NCBI GenBank assembly: GCA_018829205.1
Contig: JAHJUE010000028.1
Span: 62,001 to 126,000, forward strand
Source of the DNA: Bacteroidota bacterium
GTDB taxonomy: Bacteria > Bacteroidota > Ignavibacteria > Ignavibacteriales > Melioribacteraceae
DNA length: 64,000 nucleotides
Reading direction: 5' to 3'
A model generated the notes under the pieces. It was not told the DNA's origin. It made no database searches and worked only from the letters and a program-made list of their open reading frames with translations. Positions 34,396 to 43,757 of the stretch are shown here, one piece after another. Positions within the stretch are counted from its first letter, which is position 1; every line of letters begins with the position of its first letter. The translations under genes were made by a program, and so were the position numbers.

Positions 34396-34800
34396 TCAAT
34401 AAACTCGATTAAGAGTAGTCTCGGTAGATGTAATTGAAATTTGATATGTTACTTTTTGGATTGACTCAGTACAACCGGCAGCAGTACCGCTGCTTTCTGT
34501 TCCCACACCTTCAATTAATACCCTGGTTGAGGTAATATTAAGTATTTCAAAAGTTCCGGTCGCGGTTGCTTTTAATTCTTCAGGAATATCAAACCCAACA
34601 AAACTCCTTCCGCCTCCACCAAGTTGATTCTCTTTTTTATAGTATGTTTGGGCTAGATTGGCGAGTCTGTTCAAATCCAAAATTACCTGGTCCCGGTTGC
34701 TTTCAACTGCTTGCGATTGAAAGTAATCTAATCCTGCAAGCACAGCAATACTTACCGCTATAACTCCAAGGACTATAAAAAGGAGTTGTTGATTTCCCAT
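34396..34800 (-). CDS. Pilin-like leaderless protein (orphan)
   Basis: A 134-residue protein beginning MGNQQLLFIVLGVIAVSIAV, a hydrophobic helix right at the N-terminus followed by FQSQAVESNRDQVILDLNRL, an amphipathic continuation as in type IV pilins, and a Gly-rich hinge (QLGGGGRSFVGFD). The C-terminal domain is beta-rich with one Cys. No basic leader or prepilin cleavage site is present. Its design matches that of the four-gene set at 9043-12861, but it lies 22 kb away and on the other strand, by itself. Its function is unknown. Confidence 0.7.
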   Translation of the reverse strand: MGNQQLLFIVLGVIAVSIAVLAGLDYFQSQAVESNRDQVILDLNRLANLAQTYYKKENQLGGGGRSFVGFDIPEELKATATGTFEILNITSTRVLIEGVGTESSGTAAGCTESIQKVTYQISITSTETTLNRVY

Positions 34801-35034
34801 TGATTTTTTTCATTTGTTGATAAATGTTAAGATAGTTTTGCAAATTTTGGGGAAATATTCAAGTTAAATTTAAAGAAACAGTATTTTTTTAATAATAAAT
34901 TCTTAAACACCATGCCTTTTTATTCGATTATATTGATGTAAAAATGTTAAGTAAACTACATTTGCATTTTTAATAATCTATTCAAAATTCCTAAAAAAGT
35001 ACTGTTATGTTTTATTTTTCCAAAGGAGTTGTAA

Positions 35035-36372
35035 ATGAGTTTAAGTACGAAATTTTATTGTAAATATTATACTTTAGAAAGTAATTGTGTAATTATTGAA
35101 AAGCGCAAATTTAATAAATCGTATATAAATGCAAGGTTTTTATTAAGTCGTTTTGTAATACTTTTATTTACAGTTGTTTATTTATCATGCGGTGAAAACA
35201 GTAATCCTGGAGATCCGGGGCCGACTGGTGATAAAATACCGGTAAACAATTCAGGAGTTGATTGTAATAAAACCGTAGAATATTTTATTAAAGACCTGGA
35301 CAGAGACATTAACTCAATACCAAGCTGGGAACAAATAGACTGCTACACGGAAAATTTAGTGCGTAAACCATATCCTTCAACTGTAATAATGGTGGCGGAA
35401 AGACCGCCTGCTGAAGACGGTCCTGTAAACAATTTCGGCGTTTGGGATTTTCTTCAAAAGCAAACGGCTTATTTAAAGACCTGGCCGCAGAACGAAGTAT
35501 CAGGTCTTGCAATGTTTCCTCCTTTTTTAAGTACGGACGGAACTTCAAGCTTTTACCGCGAAAGCGCGGAGCGTTGGGATGAAAAAATGCGTGCAAATGC
35601 GCTTAATGCAATATGGGTAAAACAGCAGGGATACCGGGTTCGTATCACCAATTTTTATCCGCCATCCTATTTTGATCAACCCAATTGGTGGAAATTACAC
35701 GCACAAAATGTTAACTCAGCTGAAACTTTTCTTAATTGGTGGCGTACCGAATATATTCCTGAACGCAAAGAACTCGCAAAATTAGCTGAACGGATTAAAG
35801 CAGAAATACTAATGCCTTGGGATATAGAACCAGGTCACTTTGTGCGGGCATTCGGAGATGCATGGTTAAGTTCTCTTAGTGAATCAGAACAAATTTCACT
35901 TGTTCAAACAATGATTGATGAATTAGCAGCAGCTTTGCGCCCGCTCTTTTCAGGAACACTCTCAATAATTATTTATGACAGTTACGCGGCTTTCGGTCAG
36001 CATTGGGATCAAATAAATGTGTCGGCCTGGGATCAAGCCAATTTTGTTTTCTTTACACAAGGAAATCTTGAGTTTACAGAGCAATACCTAGATAGACAGC
36101 TTGAAGGATATATGAAAATTATCCAACGCTCTAATATTCCATGGATTGCACAGGAAGTTACCGTTGACGGAAATAATCACCGCAGATTGTTATCTCAAGG
36201 TGAAACATTTGAAGCTATTGAAGAAGATATTTACAGGATGATATTTAAAAAATTATCTGAACAGCCGGTGAAACCCGTAGGCATAGGCATTACAACAGGT
36301 TATATTGAAACGCCGGGGGCTGAATCGTATGTTAGAAGCGCTTTATCAAATGTTGCTGCAGGCGGATTTTAA
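35035..36372 (+). CDS. Lipoprotein of unknown function, TIM-barrel-like
   Basis: A 445-residue protein. The start at 35035 is supported by AAAGGAG, but it leaves an unusually long n-region of about 37 residues before the hydrophobic stretch and lipobox VVYLSC. The mature part is rich in Trp and has a repeating beta-alpha pattern: VSGLAMFPPFLS, NAIWVKQQGYRVRITNFYPP, KAEILMPWDIEPGHF, LSIIIYDSYAAFG, NIPWIAQEVTVDG. The Glu residues in WDIEPGHF and IAQEVTV could be glycosidase acids. I do not recognise a named family. It may be a cell-surface glycoside hydrolase-like protein. Confidence 0.72.
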   Translation: MSLSTKFYCKYYTLESNCVIIEKRKFNKSYINARFLLSRFVILLFTVVYLSCGENSNPGDPGPTGDKIPVNNSGVDCNKTVEYFIKDLDRDINSIPSWEQIDCYTENLVRKPYPSTVIMVAERPPAEDGPVNNFGVWDFLQKQTAYLKTWPQNEVSGLAMFPPFLSTDGTSSFYRESAERWDEKMRANALNAIWVKQQGYRVRITNFYPPSYFDQPNWWKLHAQNVNSAETFLNWWRTEYIPERKELAKLAERIKAEILMPWDIEPGHFVRAFGDAWLSSLSESEQISLVQTMIDELAAALRPLFSGTLSIIIYDSYAAFGQHWDQINVSAWDQANFVFFTQGNLEFTEQYLDRQLEGYMKIIQRSNIPWIAQEVTVDGNNHRRLLSQGETFEAIEEDIYRMIFKKLSEQPVKPVGIGITTGYIETPGAESYVRSALSNVAAGGF

Positions 36373-36460
36373 TAATATTATCTCGGAAGTAGAAAATAAT
36401 TGATTCGTCTTAATAATTTCAAAAAAAAATATTATTGTTCATCTATTTCAGTATAATTTT

Positions 36461-37609
36461 TTATTTGTCTGCCGAAATTCGAATCGGCGCTTTTGTGATT
36501 TTACCTAGTATGACTTTTTCCTTAGCGCCTGTAGTTTTAGGCAGTGTAATAGGAATTCCCATTATTGCGGTATATCCGATAAATGCCATAAACACTGCTT
36601 CAACTGCATCTACATGTATTCCATAATCGGTAAAAGTTTTAATTTTGGGATTTTCAAAATTGTTTTTAAAGAAATTTATTAATGAACTATTATGCGCTCC
36701 GCCTCCGCAAAAAACAAACTCTTCAATTATATTTTGAGGTAAATGTTTTTTAATATTCATTGCCATTATATCTGCGGAAGCTTTTGTAATTGTATGGATA
36801 ATATCATCTTTGTTGCAATTTTTATTTTTTGAAATAATATTTTTAGCGAACGACGACCCGAAAACAAATCCGACTGATTTGGGAGGTTTCTTATTTATTT
36901 GAGATTTCGACAGAATAGTATCGTATAAAGCTTTGATTAACTTTCCCCTTTTTGCTATGATGCCGTTTTTATCATATTGTTTGTTAAACAAAATCCTCAT
37001 AGCCGTATCAATAAGAATATTACCTGGACCCATATCAAATCCTATAACTCCGTTTTCACCAAGCGAAGGATTAATAAACGTAACATTGGAAATACTACCT
37101 ATATTAATAACCGCGACAGTTTTTTTAAGAGGTTTGAAAAAATGATAATGAAACGTAGGCGCGAGAGGAGCTCCTAATCCCCCGGCAGCAATATCGGCCT
37201 GCCTTATATCCGAAACTGTTGTTATACCGGTTATTTGCGAAATGACCGACGCTTCTCCTATTTGTATTGTGGATACGGGACGTTTGTTGGAATAATAAAT
37301 AGTCTGACCGTGAGATCCTATAACGTCAACTTTTTTATCTGAATTTTTGCTGATTAATTTATTGGCCGCGTTACCGAATAACTTGCCCAGCAGCATGTTG
37401 AATTCGGAACTCTTTGCTATTGAGACTTTATTTGTGTCGCCGTAACCAATTTCCAAAATTCTTTTTTTAATTTTTGAAGAATACGGGATTGATATAAAAT
37501 CAATACATCTAAATGAAAAATTAGAATTTTTATATGAGATATCAACAATTGCCGCGTCAATACCGTCCATACTCATTCCGGACATTAGTCCCAAACATCT
37601 TAATTTCAT
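36461..37609 (-). CDS. anmK: Anhydro-N-acetylmuramic acid kinase
   Basis: A 382-residue cytosolic kinase that opens and phosphorylates 1,6-anhydro-MurNAc in cell-wall recycling. The N-terminal GLMSGMSMDGIDAAIVDI, DVIGSHGQTIYY and GFDMGPGNILIDTA are family signatures for ATP and substrate binding, and EFVFCGGGAHNSSL lies near the end. Length is normal (about 370). It stands alone. No MurQ or NagZ is adjacent. The product, MurNAc 6-phosphate, would feed an amino-sugar pathway encoded elsewhere. Confidence 0.94.
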   Translation of the reverse strand: MKLRCLGLMSGMSMDGIDAAIVDISYKNSNFSFRCIDFISIPYSSKIKKRILEIGYGDTNKVSIAKSSEFNMLLGKLFGNAANKLISKNSDKKVDVIGSHGQTIYYSNKRPVSTIQIGEASVISQITGITTVSDIRQADIAAGGLGAPLAPTFHYHFFKPLKKTVAVINIGSISNVTFINPSLGENGVIGFDMGPGNILIDTAMRILFNKQYDKNGIIAKRGKLIKALYDTILSKSQINKKPPKSVGFVFGSSFAKNIISKNKNCNKDDIIHTITKASADIMAMNIKKHLPQNIIEEFVFCGGGAHNSSLINFFKNNFENPKIKTFTDYGIHVDAVEAVFMAFIGYTAIMGIPITLPKTTGAKEKVILGKITKAPIRISADK

Positions 37610-37960
37610 GAGTCCTCAATTTATATCTATTTTTTACACCAATAATATAACCAACCGGATTAATCAAATCATTATAATACTTATCAATAAGGATATAATA
37701 AGTAATTGAAATTTATTGTTAGTTGCTTTAAAAATGTTTTTTCACAATATTGAAGCCGGCTACTTTTGAAGTTATTATAAATATCCGTGAATATTGACTT
37801 AAGAAAAGAAAAAGTAAAATATTTTTAAATCTGAAATAATGTATCTGACTTGCAATCGATTTCTTGTTGTAATGATGTTTTGAATATTGTATTCGGGAAA
37901 TAAACTTATAAGCAATTTTTTAATTCATTAATAGTGATGTTTAATAAATAAGAAACGAAT
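37610..37960. other. 351-bp intergenic region without a gene
   Basis: AT-rich sequence between anmK (minus) and the acyl-AMP ligase (plus). No coding frame, RNA or strong hairpin is evident. TTGACT (37794-37799) and TAAAAT (37815-37820) could be a promoter with a short 15-bp spacer, which would leave a leader of about 140 nt. Confidence 0.4.
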
Positions 37961-39694
37961 ATGAAAACATTCAACTTTAATATCGATGAAGCAGATACTC
38001 TGTGGAGACGCTGGAAATTAAACTCAGAAAGATATCCCGATAAAGACGCTATCGTTCATTGGGTAGCCGGAGAAGAGCCTTATAGGTGGACGTATAAAAA
38101 TCTTATTAATACCGCAAAAAAATACTCCGTAAAATTAAAAGAATTAGGCATTAAACCGGGGGAAATATGCGCGAATATTATAAGGCATAACGAAAATTTT
38201 TATCCGTTGTATTTGGGAATTTCCCGCATAGGTGCTTTGCCCGCCGTATTGGCATTTCCTAATCCTCGTCTGCACCCCGATAAATTCCGTCAAGGTTTAG
38301 AAGGGATGGCTCAGCGTTCCGGCCTCGATTATATTTTTACAGAAAGAGAATTGGAACCATTAATCAAACCGCTGATTGAAAAGCCGGGCAGCACAATCAA
38401 AAATGTTTATTTCCCTCTTGAATGGGATTTGGATTTTGAAATTGATCCTAAAGCGGACGATGAAATAGAAATGATTGCCGGTTCAATTAAAGATTCAGAC
38501 CCCGGTTTGCTTCAGCATTCTTCGGGTACAACCGGTTTGCAGAAGCCTGTTGTGCTATCGCACCGCGCAATTATGAATCATGTTTACCAGCTTGGCAAGG
38601 CGATGAAACTTACCGAAAATGATAAAGTAGCAAGCTGGCTTCCGCTTTATCACGATTTAGGATTAATAGGTTCTTATCATATTCCCCTAGCTTTAGGAAT
38701 TCCATTAATTCAGATTGATCCTTTTCAGTGGATATTAGCGCCTGTTCTATTACTTGAAGCAATCACAAAAGAAAAAGCTACTGTATCATTCACGCCGAAT
38801 TTTGCTTACAATATTATGGCCGAAAAAATTAATGAAGAAGACCTGGAAGGCATAGATCTGTCAAGTTTAAGAGTTATAATTAATGCCGCCGAACCTATTC
38901 GCCATGATAGTCATGAAAAATTTGTAAGAAAATTTCAAAAGTACGGATTCAATCCCCTTGCTTTGGCAGTATTATACGGAATGGCGGAAACAACCCTGGG
39001 AGTTACATTAACGGAACCCAGCAATCCAATTACCGAATTATCCGTTGATAGAAATGAGCTTTCTAAAGGTGTAATGAAATTTTCTGATGATAATTCTGTT
39101 GTGCGTATCTGCGTTTCTTCGGGAAAACTTATTGATGAATGCGAAGCGCGCATTGTTGATGAAAACAGAAACGATATTCCCGACGGGCTTGTAGGCGAAG
39201 TTGTTGTGAAATCAATTTCTATGTTTGACGGTTACAGAAATTATCCCGAAAAAACCGCTGAAGTTTTTGAAGGAGGTTGGTATTATACAGGCGATTACGG
39301 ATTCAGGTACAAAGATGAATTTTTTATAATCGGAAGAAAAAAAGATATTATTATTGTTGCAGGAAAAAATATTTATCCGGAAGATATTGAAGACGCATTG
39401 AATCAAACAGAAGGCCTTATCCCCGGACGAGTTATTGCTTTTGGGGAAGAAGACGCGGAAATGGGAACAGAATTCGTAAGCGTTGTTGCCGAAACAAAAG
39501 CTGAAACAGAAGATGAAAAAAATAAGGTTAGAATGACTATCTTAAAAGCCGGGATGAATATAGACGTAGTTATTCATAAAGTTTATCTTGTCCCCTCGCG
39601 GTGGCTTATTAAAAGCTCGGCCGGTAAACCGAGCCGCAAATCAAATAAGGAAAGATTAATTGGCATAACAGACTCACAAGTTTGGAGCAGATAA
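37961..39694 (+). CDS. Fatty-acyl-AMP ligase-like acyl-activating enzyme
   Basis: A 577-residue member of the ANL superfamily. The phosphate loop is LLQHSSGTTGLQKPVVLSH; INAAEPIRHDSHEKFVRK with YGFNPLALAVLYGMAETTLG closely follows the pattern of fatty-acyl-AMP ligases (FAAL). YYTGDYGFRYKDEFFIIGRKK and the lysine in SSAGKPSRK complete the set. It should adenylate a carboxylic acid and load it on the carrier protein encoded next, whose ATG overlaps its stop codon (TAATG). It is not a D-alanine ligase by sequence. Together with the MBOAT gene it forms an acyl-transfer cassette. Confidence 0.88.
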   Translation: MKTFNFNIDEADTLWRRWKLNSERYPDKDAIVHWVAGEEPYRWTYKNLINTAKKYSVKLKELGIKPGEICANIIRHNENFYPLYLGISRIGALPAVLAFPNPRLHPDKFRQGLEGMAQRSGLDYIFTERELEPLIKPLIEKPGSTIKNVYFPLEWDLDFEIDPKADDEIEMIAGSIKDSDPGLLQHSSGTTGLQKPVVLSHRAIMNHVYQLGKAMKLTENDKVASWLPLYHDLGLIGSYHIPLALGIPLIQIDPFQWILAPVLLLEAITKEKATVSFTPNFAYNIMAEKINEEDLEGIDLSSLRVIINAAEPIRHDSHEKFVRKFQKYGFNPLALAVLYGMAETTLGVTLTEPSNPITELSVDRNELSKGVMKFSDDNSVVRICVSSGKLIDECEARIVDENRNDIPDGLVGEVVVKSISMFDGYRNYPEKTAEVFEGGWYYTGDYGFRYKDEFFIIGRKKDIIIVAGKNIYPEDIEDALNQTEGLIPGRVIAFGEEDAEMGTEFVSVVAETKAETEDEKNKVRMTILKAGMNIDVVIHKVYLVPSRWLIKSSAGKPSRKSNKERLIGITDSQVWSR

Positions 39695-39927
39695 TGATTT
39701 CACCAGAATTAAAAAAAGTTATACTGAAGCAGTTAAATCTCGACGATTTTAATCTCAATGACGCTACTCTTGCGTCGGATGTTCCGGGCTGGGATTCCCT
39801 TAATCATATTAACGTTATACTTGCCGTGGAAGAAAATTTTAATGTAAAGTTTAGAAGCATGGAATTATTGAGACTGAAGAATATAGGGGATCTTCAAAAA
39901 CTGCTTGATTCCAAACTTTCAAAGTAA
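39694..39927 (+). CDS. Acyl carrier protein
   Basis: A 77-residue carrier protein. The phosphopantetheine attachment site is Ser35 in GWDSLNHINVI, followed by the usual helix pattern (EENFNVKFRSMELLRLKNIG). I start it at the ATG at 39694, whose A is the last base of the upstream stop, so translation is coupled to the ligase. It would carry the acyl group activated by the ligase and deliver it to the membrane acyltransferase encoded 121 nt downstream. It differs from the fatty-acid synthesis AcpP, which has a conserved DSLDTVEL motif. Confidence 0.9.
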   Translation: MISPELKKVILKQLNLDDFNLNDATLASDVPGWDSLNHINVILAVEENFNVKFRSMELLRLKNIGDLQKLLDSKLSK

Positions 39928-40048
39928 ATTTTTTTTGTGTTTGTATAAAAAGTTTTTCAGTTTCCAAACAGGTGGATGATAATTTATCACAGCACTGTAA
40001 ATAATTATGTCACTAATTTTTTCTCAAAAGAACTTTTGTAATTAAATT

Positions 40049-41548
40049 ATGCTCTGGAATATTGACCTCAAGAAAATACCGGAACTGTTAACCTTTATTC
40101 CGGACGACCCGTTATTTTTTAGTACAAGTCTGTTTCTAATCTTATTTAGTGTTTTTCTTCTTTTTTATAATCTCTTCGGGAAGAATAAAACAGTGCGCAT
40201 CGGCATGCTTATTTTCTTCTCGCTTTATTTCTATTATAAAACCACCGGATATTACGCCGGGATATTGGTACTTTTGGCAACAGTTAATTTTTTATGCGGT
40301 AAATGGATAGCCGGCACCGAAAAATTACCGTTGAAAAGAATTTACCTTGTGGCAGCGGTTATAATTAATGTTGCAATACTGGGATACTTTAAGTACACAA
40401 ATTTTATTCTAGAGATAATAAGCAATATCGGAAGCAATAAATTTGATGCCTTGGATATCTTTCTGCCTATTGGAATTTCATTCTACACTTTTAAATCGCT
40501 TAGTTATGTCTTCGATATTTATCTCGGTTATATTGAATCCACAAGCACATTCCGCAACTTCTGTTTATATGTTTTCTTTTTCCCAAACTTACTTGCCGGT
40601 CCAATTGACAGGGCATCAGCATTCATTCCTCAAATAGACAGTGAATTATATTTATCGAAAGAAGATTTGGGTAAAGCCGTGCTGTTGATTATTGTCGGGT
40701 TAATTAAGAAAGTGATAATTGCCGATTATATCGGTATTAATTTTGTCGACCGAGTATTTGATTTTCCATTACGTTTCACCGGATTGGAAAACCTTGCCGC
40801 CGCGTACGGTTATGCATTGCAAATTTACTGCGATTTTTCAGGCTACACCGATATGGCAATAGGGATCGCGTTATTGCTTGGATTTAAATTGATGGACAAT
40901 TTTAATTATCCTTTCAAAGCAACAAGCATAGCTGATTTTTGGCGAAGGTGGCATATTTCGCTTTCAAAGTGGCTGCTCGATTATTTGTTTAAACCCATTC
41001 AAATGAGTGCAAGAAGATTAAGAGTTTTAGGTAATGCCGCGGCGTTATTAATTACATTTTTAATTTGCGGTTTATGGCATGGAGCCGGCTGGAATTATAT
41101 TATTTGGGGAGCCTTTCACGGGGCTATGATGTCGTTCTCTCTTTTTATTAAAGAGCCCAGGGCTAAACTTTTCGCAGTTCTTAAAATACAAAATACAAGG
41201 TTTTTAAAGTTCTTTCAGGTTCTGTTTACCTTTCATCTTGTCGTTTTTTCCTTTATGATTTTCAGAACCGATGATTTTCAAAACATAGCCGATATGCTGA
41301 ATCAGATTGTAAATTTTTTTCACGGCGAAATATTGTTTCAATTTGTAGAACGCATGCCGGTAATTTTCGGATTAATGATGCTTGGATATGTCTTTCATTT
41401 TCTTCCAAATAAATTGGAAGAATTTGCGCAAAGAACTGTATCGGCTCTGCCGCTTATCGGAAAAGCGATTCTGCTTGCATTAGTAATTTGGATTGCCGCT
41501 CAATTCAAATCAGCGGATATACAGCCGTTTATCTATTTCAAATTTTAA
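40049..41548 (+). CDS. MBOAT-family membrane O-acyltransferase
   Basis: A 499-residue polytopic membrane protein of the MBOAT superfamily, near AlgI/DltB. Family signatures are FLPIGISFYTFKSLSYVFDIYLG, cited here as two halves (FLPIGISFYTFKSL and SYVFDIY), FPNLLAGPIDRASAF, FWRRWHISLSKWL with His302, and LICGLWHGAGWNYI with His344, the latter the presumed active-site His. It would move an acyl group from a carrier across or onto an envelope acceptor. It follows the ligase and carrier genes, so the three together resemble the DltA-DltC-DltB logic. No DltD, AlgJ or AlgX-like partner is adjacent. Confidence 0.9.
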   Translation: MLWNIDLKKIPELLTFIPDDPLFFSTSLFLILFSVFLLFYNLFGKNKTVRIGMLIFFSLYFYYKTTGYYAGILVLLATVNFLCGKWIAGTEKLPLKRIYLVAAVIINVAILGYFKYTNFILEIISNIGSNKFDALDIFLPIGISFYTFKSLSYVFDIYLGYIESTSTFRNFCLYVFFFPNLLAGPIDRASAFIPQIDSELYLSKEDLGKAVLLIIVGLIKKVIIADYIGINFVDRVFDFPLRFTGLENLAAAYGYALQIYCDFSGYTDMAIGIALLLGFKLMDNFNYPFKATSIADFWRRWHISLSKWLLDYLFKPIQMSARRLRVLGNAAALLITFLICGLWHGAGWNYIIWGAFHGAMMSFSLFIKEPRAKLFAVLKIQNTRFLKFFQVLFTFHLVVFSFMIFRTDDFQNIADMLNQIVNFFHGEILFQFVERMPVIFGLMMLGYVFHFLPNKLEEFAQRTVSALPLIGKAILLALVIWIAAQFKSADIQPFIYFKF

Positions 41549-41610
41549 ACGCCGTTTCTTTTAAAAATCTTTTATTTAGGCGAATAATTTCATCTATACA
41601 GTACTAAAGT

Positions 41611-42480
41611 TTACTGGTTATCAATTATGTTTTCAATAGCAGACTGAATAGAAACCGGAACATTTGAAAGAAAATCATATCCGGTTTTAGTTTCAACATA
41701 ATCTGTTGTTACCCTGAATGTCTTCCAATCATCTGCCAGACTTATTAGACTATTATCGTTAGGCATATCAACAGCAATTACTCTTGTAATATTAGAAACT
41801 CGGTTTAAATCATTATCTCCTTCATCCAGCACCACAACTATTTTCCAAGTACGAGAGGGAATATTAACACGTCCGCTGTCAATTGTTCCATTCGATCCAT
41901 AACCACCTGCATAAATATACATCTCCTTTCCAATACTAATAAGCGAGCGCAGATAATTCTCCATGTCAGCCCAAGGACCCTGATTATTATTTGGCGCCTG
42001 AGGAATCATATTTGTCATAAAAAATGTCGCGGAATTTACTTCGATCGATGAAGTTCTGTCTGCCGAAGGACAAATATGACCTCTGTCGTAACCGCTTCCG
42101 CTGTAGCTTGTCGACATCACTTGGTACCACCCTAGAGGAAGGGAAGTATCATTTCTAAAATCATTTTGACGCGGCGCGTTTCCTCTCCATGAAACATTTA
42201 AATGCCAAGCTACCCAATTTGCGGTTCCTTTAAAACGGTTGTAGGATAAAACGTATTCAGGCTTTTCAAGCAAATAATTTGTGTCAAATAAAATGTCTTT
42301 TACAGCGCCGCTTGGATTTCCCATTGTTAGATGTATCTTTGCGGCGGCTGCTGAATCAATTGGAGATTCAGCGTTATTATCGGTTATTAATGAATTTGAA
42401 GAATCGTCCTGACATGAAAGCGTTAAGAAAACAAATAATAGAAAAAGCGTTGCTTTTAGTGATAACCGGAATAACTTCAT
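41611..42480 (-). CDS. Exported DNA/RNA non-specific endonuclease (NUC1 type), lipoprotein
   Basis: A 289-residue lipoprotein nuclease. The N-terminal signal ends in the lipobox FLTLSC. The ββα-metal active site is SGYDRGHICPSADRT with catalytic His135, and FFMTNMIPQAPNNNQGPW carries the Asn that binds Mg. The family (Serratia nuclease-like) degrades DNA and RNA; being anchored on the cell surface it would serve nutrient scavenging or DNA uptake defence. It is divergent from a methyltransferase gene; no immunity protein is adjacent, which fits an exported enzyme. Confidence 0.9.
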   Translation of the reverse strand: MKLFRLSLKATLFLLFVFLTLSCQDDSSNSLITDNNAESPIDSAAAAKIHLTMGNPSGAVKDILFDTNYLLEKPEYVLSYNRFKGTANWVAWHLNVSWRGNAPRQNDFRNDTSLPLGWYQVMSTSYSGSGYDRGHICPSADRTSSIEVNSATFFMTNMIPQAPNNNQGPWADMENYLRSLISIGKEMYIYAGGYGSNGTIDSGRVNIPSRTWKIVVVLDEGDNDLNRVSNITRVIAVDMPNDNSLISLADDWKTFRVTTDYVETKTGYDFLSNVPVSIQSAIENIIDNQ

Positions 42481-42816
42481 TAATACCTCTGTAATTATTA
42501 AAATAATATTTAAAATCTATAACAAAAATTTTGATCAATTCTATTTTTACTTCAATCCTTTTCAATTACAATGTTACAAGAAATTTGTAATTATCTAAAA
42601 CATTTCAACAAGCTGTAGAAATCTCTTCATTATTACTTATTCAAAATAAAATTATAGGTTTTATCAATTATTATTAAGATTTAACACTTAGATAATAAAA
42701 TATGCGGTGAAAATTGTGTAAATTCATTTTGAAAAATAGTAATACTCTGCAACATATTTTGTCAATTAAAAAAACTTATCTATTTTTTACACTTAATTTT
42801 AAACAAAAGGAAATAA
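42481..42816. other. 336-bp divergent intergenic region
   Basis: AT-rich gap between the exported nuclease (minus) and a methyltransferase (plus). I see no coding frame or RNA. TTGTCA (42759-42764) and TATTTT (42781-42786), with a 16-bp spacer, could be a promoter for the methyltransferase gene. Confidence 0.35.
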
Positions 42817-43617
42817 ATGGCCAAAGATTTTTATAAAAATGCGCGCGCTTACGATATAGCTTTCAACGACAGAGAGTTTGATACCGAATGCAGTTTTCTT
42901 GAATGGGCTTTAACGAAACACGGAAAAGTAAAATCAAAAAAAAATAAAAATAAATCTTTTATTGAATTAGCATGCGGGCCGGCAAGACACGCACGCGAGA
43001 TGGTAAAAAGAGGATGGAATACATACGCACTGGACCTTTCTGAAGAGATGGTTGCATACGCGGCAATGGAAGCCGAAAAAGAAGGATTAAAAATTACCGC
43101 TATTGAAGCCGATATGACAAAATTTAAATTGAAAAAACCGGTAATGATTGCATGTACCTTGATGGAAAGCATATCTCATCTTGTAACTAACGAACAAATG
43201 ATTTTACATTTAAAATCCGTTTCTAAGAATTTAGTAAGTGGGGGAATTTATGTTATTGAGATGACTCACCCGATGTTCTATTTCCCGGATGATGAAGCGA
43301 ACACATGGATAACCAAGGAAGGAGATACAAGTGTTGAGATTACTTTCGGAATTCCTTCCGATACTTATAACAGCGTAACACAGCAATGGATGATTACAAC
43401 AAAAATGAAAATTAAAGAAGGTAAGGAAAGTCCCATAACCTTCGAATCCCAAAGTCCAATCCGATGGTATCTTGCACAGGAAATGAAAGCGTTAATTGAA
43501 CTTTCCGGCGCCTTTGAAAAATACTGGATGTACGGAAGCATGTATAATATTCCCGGTAAAGAACTTGATACTAGTGAAGACTCCGACGCTATGGTAATTG
43601 TATTAAGAAAAAAATAA
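42817..43617 (+). CDS. Class I SAM-dependent methyltransferase
   Basis: A 266-residue methyltransferase. The SAM-binding motif I is FIELACGPARHAREMVKRG, motif II ALDLSEEMV with a following Ala-rich helix, and the adenine-contact region is AIEADMTKF. The C-terminal half (FGIPSDTYNSVTQQWMITTKM) is a substrate domain found in a loosely defined group of this fold. The substrate is unknown. It is alone, with AAAGGAAAT as a ribosome-binding site. A small-molecule target is the likeliest. Confidence 0.85.
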   Translation: MAKDFYKNARAYDIAFNDREFDTECSFLEWALTKHGKVKSKKNKNKSFIELACGPARHAREMVKRGWNTYALDLSEEMVAYAAMEAEKEGLKITAIEADMTKFKLKKPVMIACTLMESISHLVTNEQMILHLKSVSKNLVSGGIYVIEMTHPMFYFPDDEANTWITKEGDTSVEITFGIPSDTYNSVTQQWMITTKMKIKEGKESPITFESQSPIRWYLAQEMKALIELSGAFEKYWMYGSMYNIPGKELDTSEDSDAMVIVLRKK

Positions 43618-43757
43618 TATTGATGTATAAAAAATTCTACATTATGTAACTTTTTAGATAAAGATTTGGTCAAATTGTTATAAAAATAATATTTTATTAC
43701 GGCATATTAATTGAGAGCAGTACTTAACACCTGTTTTCAATAAATAAGGAAAATGCA

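Noticed and set aside
37961-41548. A true dlt operon (D-alanylation)
   Set aside because: The ligase follows the fatty-acyl-AMP ligase pattern, there is no DltD, and the organism is Gram-negative.
43435-43460. A T-loop-like TTCGAATCC that could mark a tRNA
   Set aside because: It lies inside the methyltransferase gene and no acceptor or anticodon stem can be formed around it.
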